A DNA stretch of 33,580 nt from Bacillus sp. AFS098217 (GTDB taxonomy: Bacteria; Bacillota; Bacilli; Bacillales; Bacillaceae_G), in the NCBI RefSeq assembly GCF_002551815.1, contig NZ_NVPR01000093.1, positions 1 through 33,580 of the forward strand, in the 5' to 3' direction. The notes below the pieces were generated by a model. That model was not told where the DNA came from. It ran no database searches and was given only the letters and a program-made list of their open reading frames with translations. The position numbers and the translations under genes are program-made. This document shows positions 1 to 7,567 of the stretch, one piece after another (position 1 is the stretch's first letter; every line of letters begins with the position of its first letter).

Positions 1-110
1 CCCTGCTATGCAGAATAAAAAGTAACCTACACTCGTTTGCTCTTTCTGTTTTTACTTCGCATGTGGCAGAAAAAGGCCTGACCGGTCAGATGCTCTCTTC
101 CACCTAAAAA
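1..110 (-). repeat. Dispersed structured repeat, bcr-like, copy B (cut by window edge)
   Basis: Read on the minus strand, this stretch aligns with the plus-strand sequence from 4890. Shared blocks are AGGTGGA, GAGAGCA, TCAGG, CCTTTT, CCACAT and, near its far end, ACTTTT-ATTCTG. A hairpin CTGACC/GGTCAG here matches a longer hairpin in the other copy. The B. cereus group is known to carry families of such intergenic repeats (bcr1 to bcr18); assigning it to a particular bcr family is from memory and unproven. The true end may lie left of the window. Confidence 0.7.
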
Positions 111-144
111 GAGGGGTTTTATATCGGTTTTTTAATTGATGTGT

Positions 145-175
145 GTGTAGTAGAGAAATCATTCCTCTACTACAC
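145..175 (-). terminator. Possible terminator after yknZ
   Basis: A perfect 11-bp inverted repeat (GTGTAGTAGAG and CTCTACTACAC) around a 9-base loop lies just past the yknZ stop codon. The minus-strand transcript leaves the hairpin without a good U run, so it may work as a 3' stabiliser or a weak terminator rather than a canonical one. Confidence 0.45.
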
Positions 176-182
176 TAGCAAT

Positions 183-1382
183 CTATTCATAACGAAGCGC
201 TTCAATTGGATCTAATTTCGCTGCTTTGTTTGCTGGAATTAATCCAAAGATAATGCCGAGCGTCATGGAGAATAACACGCCGCCAACAACAACTTCCCAT
301 GAAACGAGCGGTGGCCATTTCGCAAATGTGGAAACTATATATGCGCCCCCGTAACCAAGACCAATTCCGATTAATCCGCCAAGAAGCGTTAACATAACAG
401 CCTCAATTAAGAATTGCAGTAAGATTTTACTGCGCGTTGCCCCAAGTGCTTTACGTACCCCAATTTCGCGTGTACGCTCTGTTACGGATACAAGCATAAT
501 GTTCATAACGCCAATACCACCAACGACTAAGGAAATACCAGCGATACCGCCGATGATCATTGTCATAATGTTTGTTACTTTCGAAACACCTTCTTGGAAT
601 TCTTTTAAATTCACCATTTCATACTTACCAGAAGCATCGCTTGGTTTGCGGCTATTTAAAACCTCAACAGCCTTTTTACCTGCAGTTTCTAGATTATCTA
701 CATTTTTTGATTGAACAGAAATACTTTGAATCTCATCTTTTCCATATAATGTTGGCCATAATGTAATTGGAATTAATGCTTCTGAAGGACCCATTCCCAT
801 AAACTCATTATCCGACTTGTACACGCCGATAATTTGCATCGGTTGGCCTTTCATTTCAATAATTTTACCAACGGGATTTTCTTTCTTAAACACCTTATCT
901 TCCATACTCGTACTGATCATGACCACGTTATTCCCTTGAGAAATATCCGCTTCATTTAGTGAGCGACCTTTTACTACTTTCGTTTTATTCACTGCAAAAT
1001 ATTCACTATCTAGCCCTATAACATTAACCATCTCTTTTTTATCATTAATATCGAGTGGTTCCATCGTATTATTTGTTGTAATGACATGAGAAATTTCCGG
1101 AATTTTTTTCACTTCAAAGATGTCTTCTTCCGTTAATTTCGGTCTTTCACTCACTCCCATTCCGTATGGATCATTCATATCCGCAGCAAAGTGAATTGGC
1201 ATCACATTATTACCAGAGCCAGCAATTTGCGACTTTAACATCGCTTCTCCGCCTTGCCCAATCGCAACAACAGTAATAATAGAACCTACACCAATAATAA
1301 TCCCAAGCATCGTAAGTGCTGAGCGCAGTTTATGAGCTAAAATAGAAGATAGGGCAATCTTCATACTATCTAGTAAACTCAT
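183..1382 (-). CDS. yknZ: ABC exporter permease, MacB/FtsX type (YknZ-like)
   Basis: Permease of a tripartite ABC exporter in the cytoplasmic membrane. The 399-residue protein has the MacB layout: one N-terminal membrane helix followed by a long extracytoplasmic domain (roughly residues 45-270), then three C-terminal helices. The hallmark FtsX-type segment, with TERTREIGVRKALGA, follows the second helix. I chose the ATG at 1382 because it overlaps the stop of the ATPase gene as ATGA; a GTG three codons upstream is less likely. It is the last gene of a translationally coupled unit yknX-yknY-yknZ. In B. subtilis, YknWXYZ protects against the SdpC toxin; no YknW homologue is seen here, so the substrate is unknown. 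Confidence 0.9.
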   Translation of the reverse strand: MSLLDSMKIALSSILAHKLRSALTMLGIIIGVGSIITVVAIGQGGEAMLKSQIAGSGNNVMPIHFAADMNDPYGMGVSERPKLTEEDIFEVKKIPEISHVITTNNTMEPLDINDKKEMVNVIGLDSEYFAVNKTKVVKGRSLNEADISQGNNVVMISTSMEDKVFKKENPVGKIIEMKGQPMQIIGVYKSDNEFMGMGPSEALIPITLWPTLYGKDEIQSISVQSKNVDNLETAGKKAVEVLNSRKPSDASGKYEMVNLKEFQEGVSKVTNIMTMIIGGIAGISLVVGGIGVMNIMLVSVTERTREIGVRKALGATRSKILLQFLIEAVMLTLLGGLIGIGLGYGGAYIVSTFAKWPPLVSWEVVVGGVLFSMTLGIIFGLIPANKAAKLDPIEALRYE

Positions 1383-2059
1383 ACCACACACCTTCTATCT
1401 TCTGTAATTTTCCCGTCCCTTAGTACGATTCGGCGCGAAGAGTAAGCTGCGACTTCCTCTTCATGCGTAACCATGACAATCGTTGTACCTTCTGCATTTA
1501 ACTTTGTAAAAATATCCATAACTTGTTCCCCTGACTTTGTATCAAGGGCACCAGTTGGTTCATCGGCCATAATAAAGGTTGGATCATTCGCAATGGAACG
1601 CGCGATCGCCACACGCTGCTTCTGTCCACCTGATAACTCGCTTGGCAAGTGATGCACTCTGTCCGACAAGCCAACCTTCCCAAGTGCTTCCAGAGCTCTT
1701 TGACGACGTTCTGCTTTCTTTACACCACCGTATATAAGCGGTAGCTCAACGTTTTCCACTGCTGAAAGGCGCGGTAATAAATTAAAATGCTGGAATACAA
1801 AGCCGATATATTCATTACGAATAAGGGCAAGCTTTGCTTCATCTGCTGTTAAGATATTCACGTCATTCAACATATATTCGCCTTCTGTTGGACGATCTAA
1901 ACAACCAATAATATTCATAAGCGTTGATTTACCAGAACCAGACGGTCCCATAATTGAAACAAACTCACCATTTTGAATCGTTAAGCTAATACCATGTAAA
2001 ATTGGTACCGCGAGTTTTCCTTGATAATATGTTTTATAAATGTTATTTAACGTAATCAT
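1379..2059 (-). CDS. yknY: ABC exporter ATPase, MacB/LolD type (YknY-like)
   Basis: ATP-hydrolysing subunit that drives the neighbouring YknZ-type permease. It has 226 residues, normal for the LolD/MacB ATPase class. Visible motifs are Walker A GPSGSGKST (38-46), the Q-loop FVFQHFNLLP (88-97), signature LSGGQKQRV (142-150), Walker B FIMADEP (162-168) followed by TGALD, and the switch histidine in MVTHE. The start ATG overlaps the stop of yknX by four bases (ATGA), and its own stop overlaps the next start in the same way, so the three subunits are probably made in fixed ratio. No catalytic residue is missing. Confidence 0.93.
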   Translation of the reverse strand: MITLNNIYKTYYQGKLAVPILHGISLTIQNGEFVSIMGPSGSGKSTLMNIIGCLDRPTEGEYMLNDVNILTADEAKLALIRNEYIGFVFQHFNLLPRLSAVENVELPLIYGGVKKAERRQRALEALGKVGLSDRVHHLPSELSGGQKQRVAIARSIANDPTFIMADEPTGALDTKSGEQVMDIFTKLNAEGTTIVMVTHEEEVAAYSSRRIVLRDGKITEDRRCVV

Positions 2060-3246
2060 TTTTCTTTCACTTCCATTCCGTCATACACGTTGTCGGAAGG
2101 ATTTTTAACCACCTTTTGCCCCACTGTTACGCCTTCAAGAACTTCTGTCCAGTCTCCATCATTAGAACCTTTTTTCACATTTTGTTTACGAAGCTTTCCT
2201 TTGTCTTCGACGTATACAAATGCATCACCGTCTTTTTCTACAATGCTCTTGCTAGGAACAGCAATTATATTCTTGTTGTCTAAATTTACTTGTAAAGATA
2301 CATGATAGCCTGGAGATAAACCTTCTTGTCCATCTAGGCTTGCTTTATATGTATACTGTGACATACTTTGTGTTCCATCACCTGCACCAGCAGCTTGAGC
2401 CATCTCTGCACTGGTTGGGAATTCACTTATTTCTGTAATCTTACCTGTCCATTTCTTCTTACTATTTGCTTTTGCAGTTACAGTAAATGTTTGATCCTTT
2501 TGAATTTGTGATTTTTGAAGTTCAGTTAACGTTCCTTGAATTTGGAATGGGTCTTTAGAAGCAATTTGTAAAAATGATTTTCCTTGTCCACCCATTGCTT
2601 GTGATGAACTTTGTGCTGCATCTTTATCTAATTTTTGTACGACACCTGCAAAATTACTATAAATCGTAAGTTCTTTTTGTTTTTTCTTTAACTCTTCTGC
2701 TTGTAGTTGACCTTTTTCTTTCTCAAGGTCTGTTGTTTTTTGCCCGATTTCTAGCTCACTTACTTGCGCTTCCATTGGGTCTGTTACTTCTTTCCCAGCA
2801 CCGCTATCTTTCGCTTTCTTAATTTCTTTTTTCAATGAATCTATTTTCTTTTTCCCTTGATCATAACGCATAGCAGCCATTTTTTGATCCAGCTCAGCTT
2901 GCTTTATTTGTAAATTGATTTCTTCATTATCATAAGAGAATAATTTTGTTCCCTTTTCTACTTCTTGCCCTTCTTTCACCGCAATATCCTTCACTTTTCC
3001 TTTTGTTGGATCTGCGTAGAAGCTTTCAATATTCCCAGGTTTCACCTGACCTGAAATCAATTTCGTATTATTCAGTTTACGCTCTGTTACTTTTTCGAAG
3101 CTAACAGCATCTGCCTTTACTTCACCCTTCTTCTTCCCTTGCATCACAAAAATATTAATAGCTGCAACGACAACAATTAATGCAATAACCCCAATAATGA
3201 TCCATTTCTTCTTCTTGTTTGGAGTACGAACCGTATTTGGTAACAT
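2056..3246 (-). CDS. yknX: Membrane-fusion adaptor of ABC exporter (YknX-like)
   Basis: Membrane-anchored adaptor (MFP/HlyD family) that partners the MacB-like permease. The 396 residues begin with a short basic stretch and one membrane helix (about 15-36), then a biotinyl/lipoyl-like half domain (KGKVKDIAVKEGQEV), a charged helical hairpin likely to form coiled coil (about 110-195), the second lipoyl half, a beta-barrel part with a KANSKKKW turn, and a C-terminal domain. In Gram-positives such adaptors sit on the outer face of the membrane and give specificity. An AAAGGAGA ribosome site precedes the ATG. It opens the exporter unit and lies divergent from the regulator at 3529, with about 190 bases between 3246 and the regulator's operators. 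Confidence 0.9.
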   Translation of the reverse strand: MLPNTVRTPNKKKKWIIIGVIALIVVVAAINIFVMQGKKKGEVKADAVSFEKVTERKLNNTKLISGQVKPGNIESFYADPTKGKVKDIAVKEGQEVEKGTKLFSYDNEEINLQIKQAELDQKMAAMRYDQGKKKIDSLKKEIKKAKDSGAGKEVTDPMEAQVSELEIGQKTTDLEKEKGQLQAEELKKKQKELTIYSNFAGVVQKLDKDAAQSSSQAMGGQGKSFLQIASKDPFQIQGTLTELQKSQIQKDQTFTVTAKANSKKKWTGKITEISEFPTSAEMAQAAGAGDGTQSMSQYTYKASLDGQEGLSPGYHVSLQVNLDNKNIIAVPSKSIVEKDGDAFVYVEDKGKLRKQNVKKGSNDGDWTEVLEGVTVGQKVVKNPSDNVYDGMEVKEK

Positions 3247-3438
3247 ATTCTCTCTCCTTTTTATATCTTAGTATAAGAATTATATAATTTCATAAAACTT
3301 CAGAAAAGAACGACATTTTCCAATGTTATTACGCTCTCCTAACAAAGTTTTACACTATCACTTATATTGTAACAAAAATACCAATGTTTAGAAATATGAC
3401 ATCTTATCTTTTAAGCAAGTTTTAAGGAATAAAAATTT

Positions 3439-3496
3439 TGTCACATATATTTGACATTTTATCCTCCCAAACGTAAGATGTCATATATATGTGACA
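3439..3496 (+). promoter_or_regulatory. SigA-type promoter buried in twin palindromic operators
   Basis: Two 18-base sites, TGTCACATATATTTGACA (3439-3456) and TGTCATATATATGTGACA (3479-3496), are near-perfect palindromes and inverted copies of each other with one difference. Their start points are 40 bp apart, close to four helical turns. The right end of the first site is a perfect -35 TTGACA (3451-3456). A 17-base spacer then leads to TAAGAT (3474-3479), and the second site covers the expected transcription start. This is the geometry of an autorepressed promoter, probably bound by the small regulator encoded next. Confidence 0.75.
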
Positions 3497-3528
3497 CTTT
3501 TTATATAAATTGTAAAGGAGGTTTATAT

Positions 3529-3720
3529 TTGAATAATGTTAAAAAATATCGAAAATCCGAAGGCCTCTCTCAGCTGGAATTAGCTAAACAGGTTCATGTC
3601 GCTAGACAGACAATAAATTTAATTGAAAACAATAAATATAATCCTTCTCTAGCTTTATGTATTGAATTAGCAAAAGCATTAAAAACAGATTTAAATACTT
3701 TATTTTGGGAGGAAGATTGA
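3529..3720 (+). CDS. Small Cro/CI-type helix-turn-helix regulator
   Basis: A 63-residue protein made of essentially only an HTH_3 (XRE) domain: LSQLELAKQVHVARQTINLIE spans the two DNA-contacting helices, followed by NPSLALCIELAKALKTDLNTLF. I chose the TTG at 3529 because AAAGGAGG (3514-3521) sits 7 bases before it. Starting at the upstream ATG (3451) would make the coding region run through the promoter and operators. Three bases after its stop comes a membrane protein gene. Tiny XRE regulators paired with a small multi-helix membrane protein are common in Firmicutes and usually repress their own operon. What signal lifts repression is unknown. Confidence 0.88.
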   Translation: MNNVKKYRKSEGLSQLELAKQVHVARQTINLIENNKYNPSLALCIELAKALKTDLNTLFWEED

Positions 3721-3723
3721 ACT

Positions 3724-4233
3724 ATGAAAACTAAGTGGAAAGAAAAATTGTATACTAATTTTATAGGAACAATAAGTGAAAGAGACGAATATCAAAAACA
3801 AGAAATTAATAAAGAATTAGCCATTGCAGGAGTCGGTTTATGGTATTTAAATATGTTAGCCATGTTGATTATGCTAATAGTTGATACCATGAACAACACG
3901 ATGTCTATAGGGACTATATTTATTTTTCTTATTAATATGACTTATTCATATTATTTAATGCGGAAATTAAAAAAGAAGGGATTAAACGATACAGAGTGTG
4001 CAACAAAAGAAGAATACTTAGAAAACAAGAAAAAACTAAAAAAATCTAGTTTAAAAGCAGGTGTATTTTGGGGCTTCCAAATGTTTATTTTCATGTCTTA
4101 CATTTTTCCTTATTTAAGTTCAGGGGAAATCTCGGTTTCTCTATTTGATGTTATTCTCTGGAGCTGTGCAGGAGCCTTTTTCGGTTTTTCCATGTATGGA
4201 CTAGCGTTGTTAAATTTAAAAAAATTATATTAA
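3724..4233 (+). CDS. Four-helix membrane protein, DUF3278-like
   Basis: A 169-residue integral membrane protein. The N-terminal 30 residues are charged (ERDEYQKQEINKE), followed by two membrane helices (about 34-52 and 58-77), a lysine-rich cytoplasmic loop (about 78-112) and two further helices (about 113-132 and 140-162). The layout and the ISERDEYQKQEINK start resemble DUF3278 proteins, which are typically encoded next to a small XRE regulator; the family assignment is from memory. It has GGGAGGAAG as ribosome site inside the end of the regulator gene, so the pair forms one operon. No catalytic motif is visible. A role as a sensor or antirepressor partner of the regulator is only inference. 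Confidence 0.75.
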   Translation: MKTKWKEKLYTNFIGTISERDEYQKQEINKELAIAGVGLWYLNMLAMLIMLIVDTMNNTMSIGTIFIFLINMTYSYYLMRKLKKKGLNDTECATKEEYLENKKKLKKSSLKAGVFWGFQMFIFMSYIFPYLSSGEISVSLFDVILWSCAGAFFGFSMYGLALLNLKKLY

Positions 4234-4270
4234 TTAATAATAATAAGATTAAAGAGAGAACGAACTACCT

Positions 4271-4302
4271 AGCCAATTCCTGTGTAATGGAATTGGCTTT
4301 TT
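4271..4302 (+). terminator. Terminator of the regulator/membrane protein operon
   Basis: A perfect 10-bp stem (AGCCAATTCC and GGAATTGGCT) with an 8-base loop is followed by TTTTTAT. It lies 38 bases after the membrane protein stop codon. Confidence 0.88.
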
Positions 4303-4476
4303 ATGTTGAAAATAAACTTTTCAATACTAATTTACGTTCATTTTTTCACTTATGAAATCTTACAGAACTGTCATCTTTATGTAAGGTTATTCGATAGTTC
4401 ATTTACTATTTCAATGTGATAATAGCAATATAAGAAATAACATTAAATTTTTAGAGGTTATAGGAGAGTGTCGATA

Positions 4477-4788
4477 ATGATTTTAACAACAACTACTGTT
4501 ATTCAAGGAAAAGAAATTATTGAGTATATTGATATTGTAAACGGTGAAGCAATTATGGGTGCAAATATCGTACGCGACATATTCGCTTCTGTTCGTGACG
4601 TTGTCGGCGGCCGTTCTGGTGCATATGAAGGTAAATTGAAAGAAGCACGTGATATTGCAATGGAAGAAATGAAAACACTTGCGAAGCAAAAAGGTGCAAA
4701 TGCAATTGTTGGTATTGATGTAGACTACGAGGTCGTTCGTGACGGAATGTTAATGGTTGCCGTAAGCGGTACCGCTGTACGTGTGTAA
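4477..4788 (+). CDS. YbjQ/UPF0145 family protein
   Basis: A 103-residue cytoplasmic protein of the YbjQ (UPF0145) family, whose members form ring-like pentamers of unknown biochemical role. Typical features are [14 protein letters not shown] near the start, [29 protein letters not shown] in the middle, and a C-terminal [21 protein letters not shown] prefer the ATG at 4477, preceded by TAGGAGAG with good spacing, over the GTG at 4468 that overlaps this ribosome site. It stands alone between terminators on either side. The family name is confident, the function is not known. Confidence 0.9.
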   Translation: MILTTTTVIQGKEIIEYIDIVNGEAIMGANIVRDIFASVRDVVGGRSGAYEGKLKEARDIAMEEMKTLAKQKGANAIVGIDVDYEVVRDGMLMVAVSGTAVRV

Positions 4789-4813
4789 ATAATAGAAAAG
4801 AAGCATAATTACG

Positions 4814-4853
4814 AAAGCATCTCGTTGGAAGTTGAGGTGCTTTTCCTTTTTTA
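4814..4853 (+). terminator. Terminator of the YbjQ gene
   Basis: A 10-bp stem AAAGCATCTC with GAGGTGCTTT (one U-G pair in the plus transcript) around a 10-base loop is followed by TTCCTTTTTT, 25 bases after the stop codon. Confidence 0.82.
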
Positions 4854-4889
4854 TAAAACACAAGAAACTTATCAAACAATGATACATTC

Positions 4890-5085
4890 TTTTAGGTGGA
4901 CGAGAGCACCTGGCCGTGCATAGAAGCGGTCAGGGCCTTTTCCTACCACATCCAAGATTTTAAACAAAAGGAGAAAGCAAGTGTGAGGCTACTAAAAAAG
5001 CACCTACTCTGAGTAAGTAACGGAACTTTTATAGACTTTTTCAGTATCCTCAGCGAGTGCAAGTCACTTTTCATTCTGTTTAACA
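4890..5085 (+). repeat. Dispersed structured repeat, bcr-like, copy A
   Basis: This non-coding stretch is the longer of two related copies. It contains hairpins AGGTG/CACCT (4894-4911) and CTGGCCG/CGGTCAG around TGCATAGAAG. Copy B at 1-110 (minus) lacks the hairpin tip and about 75 bases between GTGTGAGGCTACT and AAGTCACTTTT. Boundaries are estimated from where similarity with copy B begins and ends. It lies between two terminators, so it would not be read through from either neighbour. The cereus-group bcr repeats are the closest known type that I recall. Confidence 0.7.
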
Positions 5086-5127
5086 ACAACCTACGAGGGC
5101 GAATATACTTTAAACAAACGTTTGATT

Positions 5128-5159
5128 AAAAAAGAGAACCTACCAATTGATAGATTCTC
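5128..5159 (-). terminator. Terminator of the pgt-like operon
   Basis: Reading the minus strand, GAGAATCTA pairs with TAGGTTCTC (one U-G pair) around an 8-base loop and is followed by TTTTTTAATC. The wobble pair forms only in the minus-strand transcript, which fixes the direction. It starts 14 bases after the transporter stop. Confidence 0.88.
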
Positions 5160-5172
5160 CTCTTCGAAATCA

Positions 5173-6513
5173 TTAAGCAATTTGCTTCTTAGACTCTTTT
5201 CTCTCATGACCAAATTGAACGATAAATAAGAATATCGTAGATAAAATACCGCCTGCTAATAGTAAGATGAAGCAACCGTCCCAACCAGAGCGATCAACGA
5301 TAACACCAATCGCTGCGTTTGCAACAAGGCTTCCGCCTAAATAACCGAACAAGCCACACATACCAACTGTTGTACCTATTGCAAACTTTGGTACTAATTC
5401 CATTGCACTTAAACCAATTAAAAATTGTGGTACGTAAATTAAGCAACCAATAATTGAAACTGCAGCACTCACAACAAGTATGTTAGATGCTTGCCAGTAT
5501 ACGAGCGTTCCAATAACAACACCAACCATACTAAACACACATAGTGGCATACGTTTTCCTTTAAATAACTTATCACTTAACAAACCAACGATTAATGAAC
5601 TTGGAATTGCCATTGCTTCAAAAATTGAATATGCTGCATGCGCTTCTGTTTTTGTAAATCCTTTAACTGTTGTTAAATAAATCGGTACCCAGTTAATAAC
5701 ACCGAAACGAATTAAGTATACAAATGCGTTCGCAATACATAAATACCAAACAAATTTGTTTTTCACTACATATTTCATCAAAATTTCTTTTGGTGACATT
5801 TTGTTGGCATTGTCTGCCTTCTCAAGATCTTCATAATCATTGCGATATTCATCAATTGGTGGAAGACCGACAGATTCTGGTGTATCCTTCGCATTGAACC
5901 ACATAAGAACTGAAATTACCATTGCAATGATCGCTGGGAAGATAAACACGCCAGCTTGCCAATGACTTTCACCGAAAATACCAACACCAATTCCAACAAT
6001 CGGTGGTACAAGCATTGCACCGATATTATGTGAAATATTCCAAAGTCCTGTTTTTGTACCGCGCTCTTTCTTCGAGAACCACTTTGCCATTACAGTACTA
6101 CAAGGCGGTGCCCCCATCCCTTGGAAAATATTGTTGAACACTAATAATGTTAAAATCATTCCAAATGAAGATGCAAAACCAAAACAAATATTTATAATTG
6201 CCGATACGAATAAACCAACCGCAATAAACCGCTGAGCATGCGCTTTATCTGATAAATTCCCCATAAAGAACTTACTTAGTCCATACACAATCGCCGTAAC
6301 GGAACCTAATAAACCATATTCCGTTGCACTAAAACCATATTCTTTCATTAAGTACGTACTAGATAGCGTAAAGTTACTACGAACTAAATAATACGCTGCA
6401 TACCCAACCGAAATTCCCAGTAACACGCGAATACGCATGAGTTTGTATACTTTATCAATCATATCTGCTGGTAAGCGCTCTATTATTGGCGCTGGCTTAA
6501 GCCATTTAAACAT
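5173..6513 (-). CDS. pgtP: MFS phosphate-ester antiporter, GlpT/UhpT/PgtP family
   Basis: A 446-residue major facilitator transporter of the organophosphate:phosphate antiporter family, which swaps sugar phosphates, glycerol phosphate or phosphoglycerates for phosphate. About 12 hydrophobic segments are visible. The N-terminal part has GYAAYYLVRSNFTLSSTYL and the family signature region ERGTKTGLWNISHNIGAML. A GGAG site lies before the ATG and only 19 bases separate it from the solute-binding protein gene, so it is the last gene of a five-gene unit. The pairing with a two-component system and extracytoplasmic receptor recalls the Salmonella pgt system, which supports phosphoglycerate as substrate; hexose phosphate remains possible. 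Confidence 0.85.
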   Translation of the reverse strand: MFKWLKPAPIIERLPADMIDKVYKLMRIRVLLGISVGYAAYYLVRSNFTLSSTYLMKEYGFSATEYGLLGSVTAIVYGLSKFFMGNLSDKAHAQRFIAVGLFVSAIINICFGFASSFGMILTLLVFNNIFQGMGAPPCSTVMAKWFSKKERGTKTGLWNISHNIGAMLVPPIVGIGVGIFGESHWQAGVFIFPAIIAMVISVLMWFNAKDTPESVGLPPIDEYRNDYEDLEKADNANKMSPKEILMKYVVKNKFVWYLCIANAFVYLIRFGVINWVPIYLTTVKGFTKTEAHAAYSIFEAMAIPSSLIVGLLSDKLFKGKRMPLCVFSMVGVVIGTLVYWQASNILVVSAAVSIIGCLIYVPQFLIGLSAMELVPKFAIGTTVGMCGLFGYLGGSLVANAAIGVIVDRSGWDGCFILLLAGGILSTIFLFIVQFGHERKESKKQIA

Positions 6514-6532
6514 ATCATCTCTTCTCCTTTTC

Positions 6533-7567
6533 TCACTTTTGAGAGAGACGTTGTCTATTCCATATCTCGATTACTCCACTATCTGATATATTTTTATTCG
6601 TTCTTCTAACAGGCTGGCCTTCTATTTCTTTCTGATTCTTCGCAAGCATTGTTGGTACGCCAAACGAAACTTTTTCTAAAATATGCCCCGCTTCTTCTGA
6701 TAAACAATAATCAATAAATAAATCCGCTATAATACCACTCGGCGCATGTTTCAGTTTCGAAATCGCATTGACAGATAACCCTGTTTGCTCAGGCACTTTA
6801 CTCAAAATCGGAAAGCCTTGTTTTTGAAGCATCCGTTGGTCTCCCATGAAGTTAATACCAATCATATATTCACCGCTTGCCACATACTCAGCAGGCATGT
6901 AACCATTCACCGTTACCTCTGCAACTTGCTTGGCAAGGCTCCTTACATACCCCTTCGCCTCTTCTTCACCAAATGTATCAATAAGTGATTGGAACAACGT
7001 ATAAGCTGTTCCTGAAACATTCGGATCAGGCATGACAATCTTTCCGGCATACGCTGGATGTAATAAGTCTTTCCACCCCGTTGGATATGAAAGTCCTAGC
7101 GGCGCTATTTCCTCATTCCATCGCTCTTTATTAATCGCAATGGCAAGCTGATCCACTTCATAGCCATACCAAAAACCATCCTTATCTTTAACGGCTTTAG
7201 AAAGACTATTCGTGTGCTGGCTTGTAACAGGAATAGATAGATCTTTTTGCTTCATCGTTTGATGTGCATCTAGTGTACCACCAATAATAATATCCGCCTT
7301 CGGATTTCCAGCTTCCGCTTCTACTCTCCTTAAAATCTCTTCTGTAGAAAGACGAATAAATTCATACGTACATCCGCGCGGTTTACAAAATGATGAAAGC
7401 AGCGCTTCACCAACTTCTTCACGAGCCGCTACATACGCAACAAGATGGCGATCCTTCAAAATCGGAAGACCATTTTCACTATATTTAATAGAGGGTGTAT
7501 CTCGAGAGCAACTAGACATCGCTCCTCCTATTACTAGCAAAAAAAAGAAAAAGGCTATCTTTCTCAT
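6533..7567 (-). CDS. Extracytoplasmic solute-binding lipoprotein, Fbp/PgtC-like
   Basis: A 344-residue protein with a lipoprotein-like signal: a hydrophobic stretch (about 4-17) ends in GGAMSSCSRD, where Cys20 would be lipidated although Met at -3 is unusual. The rest resembles type 2 periplasmic binding proteins of the ferric-iron and phosphonate class (AADIIIGGTLDAH-like strand, GYEVDQLAIAINK, WKDLLHPAYAGKIVMPDPNVSGTA in separate pieces). There is no ABC permease or ATPase nearby, so it is unlikely to feed an ABC importer. In the pgt system the PgtC protein binds the inducer for the sensor kinase, and this is my preferred role. The ATG overlaps the upstream stop as ATGA, so it is coupled to that gene. 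Confidence 0.78.
   Translation of the reverse strand: MRKIAFFFFLLVIGGAMSSCSRDTPSIKYSENGLPILKDRHLVAYVAAREEVGEALLSSFCKPRGCTYEFIRLSTEEILRRVEAEAGNPKADIIIGGTLDAHQTMKQKDLSIPVTSQHTNSLSKAVKDKDGFWYGYEVDQLAIAINKERWNEEIAPLGLSYPTGWKDLLHPAYAGKIVMPDPNVSGTAYTLFQSLIDTFGEEEAKGYVRSLAKQVAEVTVNGYMPAEYVASGEYMIGINFMGDQRMLQKQGFPILSKVPEQTGLSVNAISKLKHAPSGIIADLFIDYCLSEEAGHILEKVSFGVPTMLAKNQKEIEGQPVRRTNKNISDSGVIEIWNRQRLSQK

Noticed and set aside
3279-3307. Possible -10 TATAAT on the minus strand before yknX
   Set aside because: The -35 region (TTTTCT) matches poorly, and TATAAT is itself part of an AT palindrome; not strong enough to list as a promoter.
5114-5125. Palindrome ACAAACGTTTGA just past the pgt terminator
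   Set aside because: It lies downstream of the operon and outside any promoter; a 12-base palindrome can arise by chance in this composition.
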